In this document: positions 36,961 to 46,292 of the stretch, piece by piece
Layout: each line of letters starts with the position of its first letter
Position numbering within the stretch: the first letter of the stretch is position 1
Origin: Plastoroseomonas arctica
GTDB lineage: Bacteria; Pseudomonadota; Alphaproteobacteria; Acetobacterales; Acetobacteraceae
Assembly (NCBI RefSeq): GCF_018128965.1
Contig: NZ_JAAEDH010000002.1
Span: 1-64,000 of the forward strand
Length of the DNA stretch: 64,000 bases
Direction of reading: 5' to 3'
Translations under genes and position numbers: made by a program
The notes under the pieces: generated by a model
The model's database searches: none
Told to the model about the DNA's origin: nothing
What the model saw: the letters and a program-made list of their open reading frames with translations, nothing else

Positions 36961-37014
36961 ACAAAGATAAAAGATGGGGGTCTGGGGGAATTCTTTCCCC
37001 CATGCTTGCTTTCT
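36961..37014 (-). repeat. Dispersed palindromic element, copy 2 (inverted)
   Basis: The palindrome TGGGGGAATTCTTTCCCCCA is at 36983-37002. Read on the minus strand the order is AGAAAGCAAGCA, palindrome, GACCCCCATC, then a tail CTTTTATCTTTGT, which matches copies 3 and 4. It begins right after the pheS stop codon. Together with copy 1 it forms a long inverted repeat over 36879-37014, with a small near-palindrome (CTGGCTGCGCAACCAG) in the centre. Confidence 0.8.
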
Positions 37015-38096
37015 TAAACACCCTCGGCCAGCGAGGCCGGCGCCAGCGGATCGCTTGCGTAATGCCGCAGCCACCGGACATCCGCCTCGTAGAAGGGCCG
37101 CAGGTCGGCCATGCCGTGCTTGAGCATGGTGATGCGCTCGATCCCCATTCCGAAGGCGAACCCCTGCCACTCGCGCGGGTCGAGCCCGACATTGGCCAGC
37201 ACGCGCGCGTGCACCATCCCGCTGCCCAGGATTTCCAGCCAGTCGGACCCCTTGCCGATCTCGCCCGTCTTCCGGTTCCAGCCGATATCGACTTCCATCG
37301 AGGGTTCGGTGAACGGGAAGTAGCTCGCGCGGAAGCGCACCGGCAGGTCCGCCACCGCGAAGAAGGCGCGCAGGAAATCGACCAGGCAGCCCTTCAGGTG
37401 CGCGAGCGTGATGCTGCGGTCGATCACCAGCCCCTCCACCTGGTGGAACATCGGCGAATGCGTCGCGTCATGGTCGGCGCGCCAGGTGCGACCCGGGGCG
37501 ATGATGCGGATGGGCGGTTCGCCCTTGAGCATGGTGCGGATCTGCAGCGGGCTGGTCTGGGTGCGCAGGACGATCTGATGCCCATCCGCGTCGCGGCCGG
37601 GCAGGTAGAAGGTGTCGTGGTCCTGGCGCGCGGGATGGTGCTCGGGAATGTTGAGGGCCGAGAAATTGTGCCAGTCGGACTCGATGTCGGGCCCGTCCAC
37701 GACGGAAAAACCCATGGCGCCGAAGATCCCCGTCAGCTCCTCGATGGTGCGGCTGATCGGATGGATGCCGCCGTCTCCCGCGCCTGCCGGCGGTGATGGC
37801 CGCGGCGGCAAGGTGACGTCGATGCGCTCGGCGGCCAGGCGCGCGTCCAGTGCCGCATCCTCGAGCGTCGCACGGCGGGCGTCGAGCGCGCCTTCGATCG
37901 CGGCCTTGAGGGCATTGATCGCCGCGCCGCGTTCCTTGCGCTGGGCCGGCTCCACCGTGCCGAGTGACTTCAGCAGCGCGGTGACGCTGCCCGCCTTGCC
38001 CAAGGCCGCGACCCGCACCGCGTCGAGCGCGCGGAGATCGGCGGCGGCCGCGATCGCGGCAAGGGTTTCGGAACGGATCGTATCATCGGCGAGCAT
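37014..38096 (-). CDS. pheS: Phenylalanyl-tRNA synthetase, alpha subunit
   Basis: PheS is the catalytic class II subunit. The 360-residue protein starts with a coiled-coil arm at about residues 1-95 that binds tRNA. Class II motif 2 is [23 protein letters not shown], shown here in two parts around residue 200; motif 3 is [17 protein letters not shown] near the C-terminus. [17 protein letters not shown] contains the conserved HP before the catalytic core. The start is ATG at 38096, since the upstream frame is Arg/Pro-rich and lacks coding character. In most related genomes rplT lies directly upstream; here a seven-kilobase plus-strand block intervenes. Confidence 0.95.
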   Translation of the reverse strand: MLADDTIRSETLAAIAAAADLRALDAVRVAALGKAGSVTALLKSLGTVEPAQRKERGAAINALKAAIEGALDARRATLEDAALDARLAAERIDVTLPPRPSPPAGAGDGGIHPISRTIEELTGIFGAMGFSVVDGPDIESDWHNFSALNIPEHHPARQDHDTFYLPGRDADGHQIVLRTQTSPLQIRTMLKGEPPIRIIAPGRTWRADHDATHSPMFHQVEGLVIDRSITLAHLKGCLVDFLRAFFAVADLPVRFRASYFPFTEPSMEVDIGWNRKTGEIGKGSDWLEILGSGMVHARVLANVGLDPREWQGFAFGMGIERITMLKHGMADLRPFYEADVRWLRHYASDPLAPASLAEGV

Positions 38097-38271
38097 GGCG
38101 GCGACCTCGAGGCGGGCGGAGACGGTAAGACAATGGTTTTCCCCCCGATGCAACCGGGGGCACGCGGAAACGCACGCATGACGGCTTCGCGGCAGGCGCG
38201 GGCGCGGTCTATCGTGACCCGCCGGGCGCGAACCCGGCCGGCGTGCGGGGGGCGCGCCAGGAAGGGGTGGG

Positions 38272-39471
38272 ATGCGGGTCGAGGGAAAACTGCAGCTGTT
38301 GCTCGTCGCACTCGGCGCGATGTTCCTGCAGCAGACCTTCGCCGCGCTGGGGCGCAACATGCCGCCGATCATCGCCCCGGCCATCCTGGACGACCTGGCG
38401 CTCGATCCCGCCTGGCTCGGCGTCTATGTCGGGCTCGGGGCCGCGGCGGCCCTGGTGTTCCAGCTCGGCTGCGGCAGCTTCATCATCCGCTACGGCGCGC
38501 TGCGCACCAGCCAGGCGGCGCTGGTCATGCTCGGAGCCGGGCTGGCCGCGGCCGCAGCGGGACCGCTGGCGTTCTTCGCCATCTCGGCGGTGATCGGCGG
38601 CGGCGGATCGGCGGTTTCCACGCCCGCGAGCTCGCACCTGCTGGGGCGGTACTCGCCGCCGCGACAGGCGCCGCTGGTGTTCTCGATCAAGCAGACCGCG
38701 GTGCCGGCGGGGCTGCTGCTGGCAGGGCTGCTCGGGCCGCTGATGACGCTGTGGTGGGGCTGGCGCGGCGCGCTGCTGGCCGGCGGCGCCGCCTGCGTGG
38801 TGTTCGCGGTGATGCTGCAGCCGCTGCACGCCGAGTTCGACGCCGACCGCGACCCCACGCGCAGCTTCCGCTTCTCCGATTTCGCGACGACCCTCGCCGT
38901 GGTGCTGCGGCTGCCGGCGCTGCGGCGGCTGGCCTTCGCCTGCTTCGCGTTCAACGGGCTGCAGACGGTGTTCACCGCCTATTTCGTGACCTACCTGGTC
39001 GCCCTCGGCCATGACTTGGCAGCCGCGGGCTTCGTCTTCTCGATGGCGACGCTGGTCGCGGTGCCCGGACGCATCCTGTGGGGCTGGATCGGCAGCGGCC
39101 CCGCCGAGCCCGGGCAGGTGATGGCCTGGCTCGCACTCGGCATGGCGGCGAGCACCGTGCTGATGGGTCTGTCCGGATCGCATTGGCCGCTCGGGCTGAT
39201 CGGCATCGCCGGGGCCGGACTGAGCCTCACGGCGCTGAGCTGGCACGGCGTGCTGCTGGCCGAGGCGGCGCGGCTCGCGCCCGAGGGGATGCGCGGGGCC
39301 GCGACCGGCGGCGTGCTCTCCTTTGGCCAGACGGGTGCGTTGCTGCTGCCGCTTGCCTTTGCCGGGGTGCTGGTCACGACGGGCAGCTACGCGGCCGGCT
39401 TCATGCTGTGCGGCGTGCCGGCGCTTGCGGTCGGCATCGCGCTGCTGCACGGCGGGACACCGGACCCCTGA
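38272..39471 (+). CDS. MFS transporter
   Basis: This inner-membrane protein of 399 residues has about 12 hydrophobic helices and the two-lobe layout of the major facilitator superfamily. The N-lobe contains [33 protein letters not shown] in two stretches, a pattern seen in CynX/NarK-like or uncharacterised MFS members. There is a cytoplasmic loop between lobes at about residues 190-205 ([16 protein letters not shown]). The substrate cannot be told from sequence. It diverges from pheS across 175 bases and is the first gene of the plus-strand block between pheS and rplT. Confidence 0.82.
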   Translation: MRVEGKLQLLLVALGAMFLQQTFAALGRNMPPIIAPAILDDLALDPAWLGVYVGLGAAAALVFQLGCGSFIIRYGALRTSQAALVMLGAGLAAAAAGPLAFFAISAVIGGGGSAVSTPASSHLLGRYSPPRQAPLVFSIKQTAVPAGLLLAGLLGPLMTLWWGWRGALLAGGAACVVFAVMLQPLHAEFDADRDPTRSFRFSDFATTLAVVLRLPALRRLAFACFAFNGLQTVFTAYFVTYLVALGHDLAAAGFVFSMATLVAVPGRILWGWIGSGPAEPGQVMAWLALGMAASTVLMGLSGSHWPLGLIGIAGAGLSLTALSWHGVLLAEAARLAPEGMRGAATGGVLSFGQTGALLLPLAFAGVLVTTGSYAAGFMLCGVPALAVGIALLHGGTPDP

Positions 39472-39852
39472 CGTGGACCATGTGATCTTCACTATTTTGT
39501 GAGTAAGGCTCGGAAGCCATTACTCGTTTGATACGATCGCGGGGGGAAGGGGGAGTCGCTATGCGCTGTTGCGTTATGGTTCTGGCCAGAGGCCCAGTTG
39601 GACCCTGGCTACGGCAACCAGACAGGCGCGGCGCGCATCCATCGAGACACGCGCGAAGCCTCATCGCGTGACGCACCGATCCATTCTTCACAACCCGTCA
39701 ACGCCTCACGCGACATGTGGCAGTTCGGCCATGCGGGCTTGCAGGCCCGCGCACCGGCCCCAACCTCGCACACGCCTCTCAGACGCGTCTGGACGAGTTG
39801 GCGCCTGGTGGCACCTTGCCACCGGCGCGCTTCGATGACTGGAGACTTTGGT
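39472..39852 (+). other. Gap of 381 bases before the first histidine kinase
   Basis: No convincing gene is seen. The first 80 bases are AT-richer than the region (CACTATTTTGTGAGTAAG, GTTTGATACGAT) and likely hold a promoter, though no clean -35/-10 pair stands out. A 36-codon frame at 39561-39671 begins after a GGGGGAG stretch but has no recognisable product. The kinase reading frame stays open back to 39598, yet that part reads as Arg/Ser/His-rich non-coding translation. Confidence 0.5.
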
Positions 39853-41943
39853 ATGCCGATCGCCCTGCGGGGCCCGGGCGCGTCGGCGCCGCCGGTGGTC
39901 ATGAACGCGCCCGCGCCCCTCTGGCGATGGCGCCCGGATGCCCTGCTCGCCGCCGCCGTCATCCTGCCACTGGTCATCCTCGGTGCCTGCGCGTGGATCG
40001 CCTGGACCGATGCCTGGCGCTCCACCGAGCGGGAGTTGGCCAGTGACGCCGATGCTGTGGCCGAATACGCCTCCAGGGTGCTTGAGGGCCATCGGCTGGC
40101 CGGGGAATTCGCGAACCATCTGCTCCGCGGCCTGTCGGATGACGACATCCGAGAACGCGCGGCGGAGCTGCATCGCGAGCTGAACACCATGCTGCCCTCG
40201 CTCGCCGGGGTGACCACCATCGCCGTCCTCGACCGCGAGGCCGAGATCATGATCCTGGCCAACCTGTTCCCCGTCCCGCCCGGCATCCGGGTGCCGGACC
40301 GCGAGTGGATGCGCGCGCTCAGCGGGCCGGCCGCGCCGCCGCTGCACATCAGCGCCCTGACGACCGGCCGGATCGACGGCAACCTGTTCTTCTCGGTCAG
40401 CCAGCGGCGCACCGGCGCCGGCAACGGGCGCCCGGAAGGCGCCTTCGACGGCGTCATCAGCGTCTCGGTCGATCCCGTCCGGCTCTCCGCCGGCCTCGCC
40501 CAGATCAGCGGCGAGCACGACAATGTCGCCGCGCTCGTCCGCGACGACGGCGCGGTCCTGGCGCGTAGCAGCGGCGTGCCCGGTCTGCTCCCGCAGATCC
40601 CGGAGGACAGCCCCTTGCGCACCGCGGCGCGCGATGGCGTGGCACGGGGCAGCTACATGGGCCGCGCCCTCGGGCCAGAGCGCGAGGTCGGCGAAAGCCG
40701 CCTCATTGCCTTTCGCCGCGTGGCCGGGCTGCCGGTCTATGCCACGGTCGGTCGGCCGACACCGATGATCCTGGCGCGCTGGCGCGGGGTGGTGGCCTCC
40801 CAGCTCGTGATCGGGCTGCCGGCCTGGTTCGCCTTCATCGCGCTCGCCTGGATGCTGCGCGCCGGCCAGCGCGCGCTGGCCGCGGCCAATGCGCAGCTGG
40901 AGCGCCGGGTCGAGGAACGCACGGCCGCCTTGCGGCTCGGCGAGGCGCAGCTGCGCGTGGCCCAGCTCGCCGCGCGCATCGGCACCTGGGTGCTCGACCC
41001 CGACACCGGGGAGGTCGCCTGGTCCGACGAGCAATACGCCCTGTTCGGCCTGAGCCAGGAGCGCGACGGCGGCATGACCTATGCGCGCTTCCTCGACGAG
41101 GTGGTCCATCCCGATGATCGCGAGACCGTCGCGGCGATCGGGGCGGACGCCTTTGCCTCGGGCGAGCTCGACGCCGATTTCCGGGTCTGGCAGCGGCTGC
41201 CCGATGGGCAGCGCCGCGTGCGCTGGGTCACCGGGCGCGGCCGGCGCGTGCCTGGGCCGGACGGCAAGGGCCGGCTGTTCGGCGTGAACGTGGACATCAC
41301 CGAGCGCAAGGATTCCGAGGAACGCCAGCAGCTGCTGATGCATGAGGTGGACCACCGGGCGAAGAACGTGCTCGCCGTTGTACAGGCCGCGCTCCGCATG
41401 ACGCCGAAGGACGACCCGCACGCCTATGCGAACGCCGTGCAGGGGCGCGTCGCCGCGCTCGCGCGCGCGCACGTCCTGCTCGCCGAACGGCGCTGGGCCG
41501 GTGCCTCCCTGCAAGACCTGGTGGCGTCCGAGGTCGCGACGCTGCACCCGGGCGGCGAGGCGCCGCCACCGGATGTGGCGATGCCCCGCGTCGAGGCGCA
41601 TGGACCGGAGGTGACGCTCGCACCGCCTGCCGCCCAGGCCCTGTCGATGGCGCTGCACGAGCTCGCGACGAACGCCACCAAGTATGGCGCGCTCAGCGTC
41701 GCATCCGGGCATCTCAGCGTCACCTGGGATGTCGATCCCGCGTCGGGCCTGCTCGACCTGCGCTGGGTCGAGACCGGCGGGCCACCCATCGCGGCGGTCC
41801 CGGAGCGGCGCGGCTTCGGCTCGCGCGTGATCGAGGCGGCGATCCGCGACCAGCTGGGCGGCAGGTTCGACCGGCAGTGGCGGGCGACCGGGCTCGCCTT
41901 CGTCATCGCGCTGCCGCTGGCGGGCCCCGCGTTGCGCAGCTAG
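39853..41943 (+). CDS. HWE-family membrane sensor histidine kinase with PAS domain
   Basis: This 696-residue kinase senses signals at the membrane. A first transmembrane helix at about residues 30-52 is followed by a periplasmic region of about 260 residues that looks like a double-Cache sensor. A second helix lies at about 312-336, then a short coiled coil and a PAS domain at about 375-485 (IGTWVLDPDTGEVAWSDEQY). The HWE kinase core has the phospho-acceptor His near 501 (DHRAKNVLAVVQ), the N-box His near 602 (LHELATNATKYG) and the WVE motif near 638. I chose ATG 39853, since GGAGA lies eight bases before it. Confidence 0.85.
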   Translation: MPIALRGPGASAPPVVMNAPAPLWRWRPDALLAAAVILPLVILGACAWIAWTDAWRSTERELASDADAVAEYASRVLEGHRLAGEFANHLLRGLSDDDIRERAAELHRELNTMLPSLAGVTTIAVLDREAEIMILANLFPVPPGIRVPDREWMRALSGPAAPPLHISALTTGRIDGNLFFSVSQRRTGAGNGRPEGAFDGVISVSVDPVRLSAGLAQISGEHDNVAALVRDDGAVLARSSGVPGLLPQIPEDSPLRTAARDGVARGSYMGRALGPEREVGESRLIAFRRVAGLPVYATVGRPTPMILARWRGVVASQLVIGLPAWFAFIALAWMLRAGQRALAAANAQLERRVEERTAALRLGEAQLRVAQLAARIGTWVLDPDTGEVAWSDEQYALFGLSQERDGGMTYARFLDEVVHPDDRETVAAIGADAFASGELDADFRVWQRLPDGQRRVRWVTGRGRRVPGPDGKGRLFGVNVDITERKDSEERQQLLMHEVDHRAKNVLAVVQAALRMTPKDDPHAYANAVQGRVAALARAHVLLAERRWAGASLQDLVASEVATLHPGGEAPPPDVAMPRVEAHGPEVTLAPPAAQALSMALHELATNATKYGALSVASGHLSVTWDVDPASGLLDLRWVETGGPPIAAVPERRGFGSRVIEAAIRDQLGGRFDRQWRATGLAFVIALPLAGPALRS

Positions 41944-42039
41944 CCGCGCCGCGTTTTCGTCCCCTGGCACCGGTCGCACAAGGAATGGTGTCGGCCGCGC
42001 AGGCGGCTCGCGACAACTTTCCTGATCCTCCGCCGTTTG

Positions 42040-42068
42040 TTGACACCGAGTGTTACGCGGTGAAGTGT
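42040..42068 (+). promoter_or_regulatory. Possible promoter before the CheB-CheR kinase gene
   Basis: A consensus TTGACA at 42040-42045 is followed after 17 bases by AAGTGT at 42063-42068. The -35 is perfect but the -10 is weak. The pair lies about 45 bases before the preferred GTG start at 42112, inside the 168-base gap after the first kinase gene, so the fusion gene and its response regulator could be transcribed on their own. Confidence 0.4.
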
Positions 42069-42111
42069 CTGGCGCGCGGGCAACGTCGATTATTTGAGTT
42101 CCGGAGGCATT

Positions 42112-45100
42112 GTGCCAGGAGAAGCTTCGCTACTCGACGCGGCGCAAACGAACCTGTTCCCGATCGTGGGCGTGGGCGCGTCGGCCGGCGGCATCGAGGC
42201 GCTGGAAGGCTTCCTGCGCGGCATGCCCGAGCGTCCCGGGGTGGCCATCGTCGTGGTGACCCACCTCAACCGCGAGCGCGAAAGCCTGCTGCCGGAAATC
42301 CTCGGGCGCTTCACCGCGATGCCGGTCCTGCGTGCCGAGCACAGCGTCGAGGTGCGGCCGGACCACGTGTACGTCATGGTCTCGAACACGATCCTGGAGA
42401 TCAAGGACCGCCATCTGCGCGTCGAAGTCGAAGGTGCCGGGCGGAACCACAAGCCGGTCGATGTCTTCTTGAGCGCGCTCGCCATGGACCTTGGGGAATT
42501 GTCGGCGGGCGTGATCCTGTCGGGCGGCGATGGCGACGGCACGCTCGGCATCAAGGCCATCAAGGAGCGTGGCGGGCTGACCATGGCACAGGTCAGCGAC
42601 GGGCACGGGCCGCAGCATCCCAGCATGCCCGAGAGCGCGATCGCCACGGGCCTGGTGGATTTCGCGATCCCGGTCGAGGAGATGGGCCGCAAGCTCAAGG
42701 AGTTCTCGGCCGATACCTCGGGCAACGGGACCACCTCGCCTGCCGCGGTCGCCGATGAGCCCGTGGAACAGCGGATCCCCACCATCTACAGCATCCTGCG
42801 CAACCAGATCGGCCATGATTTCAGCGGCTACAAGACCAAGACCTTTCTCCGCCGCGTCCGCCGCCGCATGCATGTCGGCCGGCTGCCCTCGATCGACGCC
42901 TATGTCGAGCGGCTGCAGCAGGAGCCCGTCGAGGTGGCGGCCCTGTTCCGCGACCTGCTGATCAACGTCACCAGCTTCTTCCGCGATGCCGAGGCGTTCC
43001 GCAGCCTTGCGGAACTGGTCATCCCGAAGCTGTTCGAGAACCGCGGCGCCGATGACAGCGTACGCGTCTGGGTGCCGGGTTGTGCCACGGGCGAGGAGGT
43101 GTTCTCCATCGCCATCCTGTTGCGCGAGCACATGGACACCCTGGCGGCGGCACCGCGGGTGCAGATCTTCGCCACCGACATCGATGAACGCTCGCTGATG
43201 GTCGCGCGCGCCGCGCGGTTCCCCGAGGCGCTGCTCGACGGCGTCTCCGAGGCGCGGCGGAAGCGCTTCTTCATCCCCGATGGCGGCAGCTACGTGATCG
43301 CCAAGGAAGTGCGCGAGCTGTGCATCTTCTCGCCGCACAACATCATCCGCGACCCGCCCTTCTCGCGCATCGACCTGATCTCCTGCCGCAACCTGCTCAT
43401 CTATTTCGGGCCGCAGGTGCAGAACCAGGTCATCCCGACCTTCCACTACGCCCTGCATCCGGGCGGCCGGCTGTTCCTCGGCTCGGCCGAAAACGTCAGC
43501 CAGTATGACGACCTGTTCATTGCGATCGACAAGCGGCACCGCATCTTCCGCCGGCGCTCCGACCGGAGCACCAGCCTTCGGTTGCCGATGCTCATGACCG
43601 CGATGCGCCATGGGGGCGCAACCGACGCGATCATCCGCCGGCCGCAGTCAACCAAGCTCGCGCTGCGCGATGCCGTGGACGTGCAGCTGCTGGAACGCTT
43701 CATGCCGGCGCATGTGGTGGTGAACCGCGATGGCGACGTGCTGAACTTCTCGGGCCATACCGGCAAGTATCTGGAAGCGCCGCCGGGCGCGCCGACGCGC
43801 AACGTGCTCATCATGGCGCGCAAGAGCCTCCGTCTCGACCTGCGCGCCGTGTTCACCGAGGCGGTGGAATCCGGCCGATCGATCACGCGCGACGGCATCG
43901 CGGTCGAGAATGACGACGGCCAGATCCAGGTCATCTCGCTGATCGTGGAGCCGCTCAATCAGTCGCGCATGCCGTCTGAGAATTTCGAGCCGCTTTACCT
44001 CGTGCTGTTCTTCGACCGCGGGCCGCCCTTGAGCCGCGAGGAGGCGCTGGGTCGCGCGAACGCCGCCGATGACGGCGCTGCGGCGCAGATGGAACGCGAG
44101 CTGCGCGACACGCGCGATCGCCTGCAATCGCTGATCGAGGAATACGAGACCGCGATGGAGGATCTCAAATCCGCCAATGAGGAGCTGGTTTCGGTCAACG
44201 AGGAGATGCAATCCACCAATGAGGAGCTCGAAGCCTCGCAGGAGGAGCTGCAGTCGGTGAACGAAGAACTGCAGACCGTGAACGCCGAGCTGCACGACAA
44301 GGTCGACAAGCTCGACCGCGCCAATGCCGACCTGCGCAACCTGTTCGACATCACCGATGTCGCGACCGTCTTCCTCGACCGAAAGCTGGTCATCCGCAGC
44401 TTCACTCCTGCGGTTGGAAAGGTGTTCAACATCCTGCCCACCGATCGCGGGCGCCCCATCACCGACCTCGCGATCAACCTGCGCCTGGCCAATCTCGAGC
44501 GCGATATCGACGAGGTGTTTTCCGGGCGCGGGGCCGTCGAGACGCGTGCCGAACGGGACGACCAGAGGGCGAACTTCCTCATCCGCATCGCGCCCTATCG
44601 CGGCGAGGACCAGCAGATAGACGGCGTGGTCGTGACCTTCATCGACATCACCACGCTGACCCGCGCCGAGGCACGGCAGCGGGTGCTGATCGCCGAGCTG
44701 CAGCACCGCACGCGCAACCTGCTCGCCATCGTGCAGTCGATCGCGCGACGGACGCTGGGCAATGGCGGCTCACTGCCTGATTTCACCGCGCGGCTCGAGG
44801 CGCTGGGCCGGGTGCAGAACCTGGTGAGCGGCGAGACGGAGAATGTGATCGAGCTGCGCGACGTCATCCTGATGGCGCTGAACGCGGTGGCGCCGGGCTT
44901 CGAGGGCAAGGTCCGGCTCACCGGGCCGGCCGTCACCTTGGAGTTCCAGCAGATGCAGACCTTCGCGCTGGCCCTGCATGAACTCTCCAGCAATGCGGTG
45001 AAGCATGGCGCGCTGCGCCCCGGCTCGGGCGAGGTGACGATCACGTGGGAGCTTGAGGGCGTGGACAACCGGGACCAGTTCCTGACGTTCCACTGGCGGG

Positions 45101-45297
45101 AGACTGGGATAGAAGGTATGGCGCGCCCAATTCATCGAGGCTTTGGCACTGAGTTGATCGAACGGGCGAGCGGCTTCACGCGCGATACCGAAGCTCACCT
45201 CGATTTCGGCGAGTCAGGAATCGACTGCCGTATCCGGATGGCCTTGCCGGCCACGGCGGAGCCGCGCGAGATGATGGACGCGGCGGCGCGGCCATGA
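42112..45297 (+). CDS. CheB-CheR-PAS-HWE histidine kinase fusion protein
   Basis: This 1061-residue cytoplasmic protein joins several signalling domains. A CheB methylesterase domain (about 12-195) has the triad-like Ser24 in GASAGG, His51 in THLN and Asp142 in GDGDGT. A CheR methyltransferase (about 220-480) has CheR-N and the SAM motif GCATGEE near 324. A coiled coil at about 660-740 with EELQSVNEELQTVNAEL leads to a PAS domain, then an HWE kinase with His near 865 (LQHRTRNLLAIVQ), N-box His near 956 and WRE near 995. The CheB receiver domain is missing. GTG 42112 follows GGAGG; an upstream TTG at 42094 has no such site. Confidence 0.86.
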   Translation: MPGEASLLDAAQTNLFPIVGVGASAGGIEALEGFLRGMPERPGVAIVVVTHLNRERESLLPEILGRFTAMPVLRAEHSVEVRPDHVYVMVSNTILEIKDRHLRVEVEGAGRNHKPVDVFLSALAMDLGELSAGVILSGGDGDGTLGIKAIKERGGLTMAQVSDGHGPQHPSMPESAIATGLVDFAIPVEEMGRKLKEFSADTSGNGTTSPAAVADEPVEQRIPTIYSILRNQIGHDFSGYKTKTFLRRVRRRMHVGRLPSIDAYVERLQQEPVEVAALFRDLLINVTSFFRDAEAFRSLAELVIPKLFENRGADDSVRVWVPGCATGEEVFSIAILLREHMDTLAAAPRVQIFATDIDERSLMVARAARFPEALLDGVSEARRKRFFIPDGGSYVIAKEVRELCIFSPHNIIRDPPFSRIDLISCRNLLIYFGPQVQNQVIPTFHYALHPGGRLFLGSAENVSQYDDLFIAIDKRHRIFRRRSDRSTSLRLPMLMTAMRHGGATDAIIRRPQSTKLALRDAVDVQLLERFMPAHVVVNRDGDVLNFSGHTGKYLEAPPGAPTRNVLIMARKSLRLDLRAVFTEAVESGRSITRDGIAVENDDGQIQVISLIVEPLNQSRMPSENFEPLYLVLFFDRGPPLSREEALGRANAADDGAAAQMERELRDTRDRLQSLIEEYETAMEDLKSANEELVSVNEEMQSTNEELEASQEELQSVNEELQTVNAELHDKVDKLDRANADLRNLFDITDVATVFLDRKLVIRSFTPAVGKVFNILPTDRGRPITDLAINLRLANLERDIDEVFSGRGAVETRAERDDQRANFLIRIAPYRGEDQQIDGVVVTFIDITTLTRAEARQRVLIAELQHRTRNLLAIVQSIARRTLGNGGSLPDFTARLEALGRVQNLVSGETENVIELRDVILMALNAVAPGFEGKVRLTGPAVTLEFQQMQTFALALHELSSNAVKHGALRPGSGEVTITWELEGVDNRDQFLTFHWRETGIEGMARPIHRGFGTELIERASGFTRDTEAHLDFGESGIDCRIRMALPATAEPREMMDAAARP

Positions 45298-45659
45298 GCG
45301 GCAGGGTCGAACTGGCAGGGCTGCGCATTCTCGTCGTCGAGGATGACTTCTTCATCGCCATGGACATGGCCGAGCTGCTGCGCAGCCATGGCGCCGAGGT
45401 GCTTGGCCCGATCGGCCGCGTGGACGAGGCCGTGGCCTTCGTCGAAGAGCATCATGGAGGGCTGGACGCCGTGGTGCTGGACATGAACCTGCACGGGCTG
45501 AAGACCTACCCCGTCGCCGACGCCCTGATCGAGCAGGGCGTGCCCTTCGTCTTCACCACAGGCTATAGCGCCGATGCCGTGGACCTGGCCTATCGCGAGC
45601 ACCCGCGTTGCGAGAAGCCGGTCAATACCAAGGCGTTGTTGCACGCGCTGACGCGCTGA
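45294..45659 (+). CDS. Single-domain response regulator
   Basis: This 121-residue protein is a receiver domain with no output domain. Acidic residues Asp17 and Asp18 (VVEDDFF), the phospho-acceptor Asp63 (VVLDMNLHG) and the conserved Lys108 (CEKPVNT) are present. Its ATG forms ATGA with the stop of the CheB-CheR kinase gene, so it is very likely the phosphorylation partner of that kinase, and perhaps of the membrane kinase upstream. Stand-alone receivers paired with HWE kinases are common in alphaproteobacteria. The target it controls cannot be read from sequence. Confidence 0.88.
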   Translation: MSGRVELAGLRILVVEDDFFIAMDMAELLRSHGAEVLGPIGRVDEAVAFVEEHHGGLDAVVLDMNLHGLKTYPVADALIEQGVPFVFTTGYSADAVDLAYREHPRCEKPVNTKALLHALTR

Positions 45660-45660
45660 A

Positions 45661-45688
45661 CGGCGCATCTCCTGGCGGAGACGCGCCG
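45661..45688. terminator. Bidirectional hairpin between response regulator and rplT
   Basis: CGGCGCATCTCC and GGAGACGCGCCG pair over 12 positions with one mismatch around the loop TGGC. It occupies most of the 36-base gap between two convergent genes, so it probably ends transcripts from both sides. It marks the downstream border of the plus-strand signalling block. Confidence 0.6.
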
Positions 45689-45695
45689 GTCGAAT

Positions 45696-46058
45696 TCACG
45701 CGGCGGGACGCGCGGTCCGCGCCTGTTCGATCAGCGCCTTGAAGCCGGCCGGATCCTCATAGGCGATCGCCGCCATGACCTTGCGGTCCATCTCGATGCC
45801 CGCCGCCTTCACGCCGGCGATGAACTTCGAATAGGTGAGGCCTTCCTCGCGGACGGCGGCGTTGATGCGCTGGATCCACAGGGCGCGGAAGGCGCGCTTC
45901 TTGTTGCGCCGGTCGCGATAGGCGTATTGCAGCGCCTTCTCGACGCGCTCGAGTGCCGGGCGGTAGGCGTTGTTGGAACGCCCCACATAGCCCTTGGCGA
46001 GGCGGATGATCTTCTTGTGGCGGGCGTGCTTGGTAACGCCGCGTTTGACACGAGCCAT
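45696..46058 (-). CDS. rplT: 50S ribosomal protein L20
   Basis: L20 is a 23S-rRNA-binding protein needed for early 50S assembly. The 120-residue product is basic and has the family sequence from the start: [23 protein letters not shown] in two parts, [26 protein letters not shown], and [24 protein letters not shown]. It follows rpmI by 12 bases on the minus strand, the conserved rpmI-rplT pair. The usual downstream partners pheS and pheT are on the same strand but about 7.6 kb away. Confidence 0.97.
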   Translation of the reverse strand: MARVKRGVTKHARHKKIIRLAKGYVGRSNNAYRPALERVEKALQYAYRDRRNKKRAFRALWIQRINAAVREEGLTYSKFIAGVKAAGIEMDRKVMAAIAYEDPAGFKALIEQARTARPAA

Positions 46059-46070
46059 GCTGCTTCTCCC

Positions 46071-46277
46071 TTACCGCGCGCTGCCGTAGGGCATCCATTG
46101 CAGGATGGTCAGACCGTCCTGATGGCGCAGAACCTGGCTGCCGCGGTTCTGGCGCTTCATCTTGTTGGTCTTGGCGGTGAGCTGGTGGCGCTTGTTGCCG
46201 GGACCCGCGAGCACCTTGCCCGAGGCGGTCAGGCGGAAGCGCTTCTTCACGCTGCTTTTGGTCTTCATCTTGGACAT
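46071..46277 (-). CDS. rpmI: 50S ribosomal protein L35
   Basis: L35 is a small basic protein of the large ribosomal subunit. The 68-residue product reads [20 protein letters not shown] at the start and has the typical [18 protein letters not shown] stretch, later ending in [16 protein letters not shown] lies nine to ten bases before the ATG. The long open frame upstream belongs to GC-rich non-coding leader and to the other frame of the glycosyltransferase gene, so I start at MSKMKTK. infC, often the gene before rpmI, is not in the window. Confidence 0.95.
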   Translation of the reverse strand: MSKMKTKSSVKKRFRLTASGKVLAGPGNKRHQLTAKTNKMKRQNRGSQVLRHQDGLTILQWMPYGSAR

Positions 46278-46292
46278 TTGGCCCTCCTGTGT

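Noticed and set aside
39598-39852. N-terminal extension of the first HWE kinase to 39598
   Set aside because: The extra 85 residues are Arg/Ser/His-rich with no predicted structure, whereas the ATG at 39853 has a good ribosome binding site and is followed by the membrane helix.
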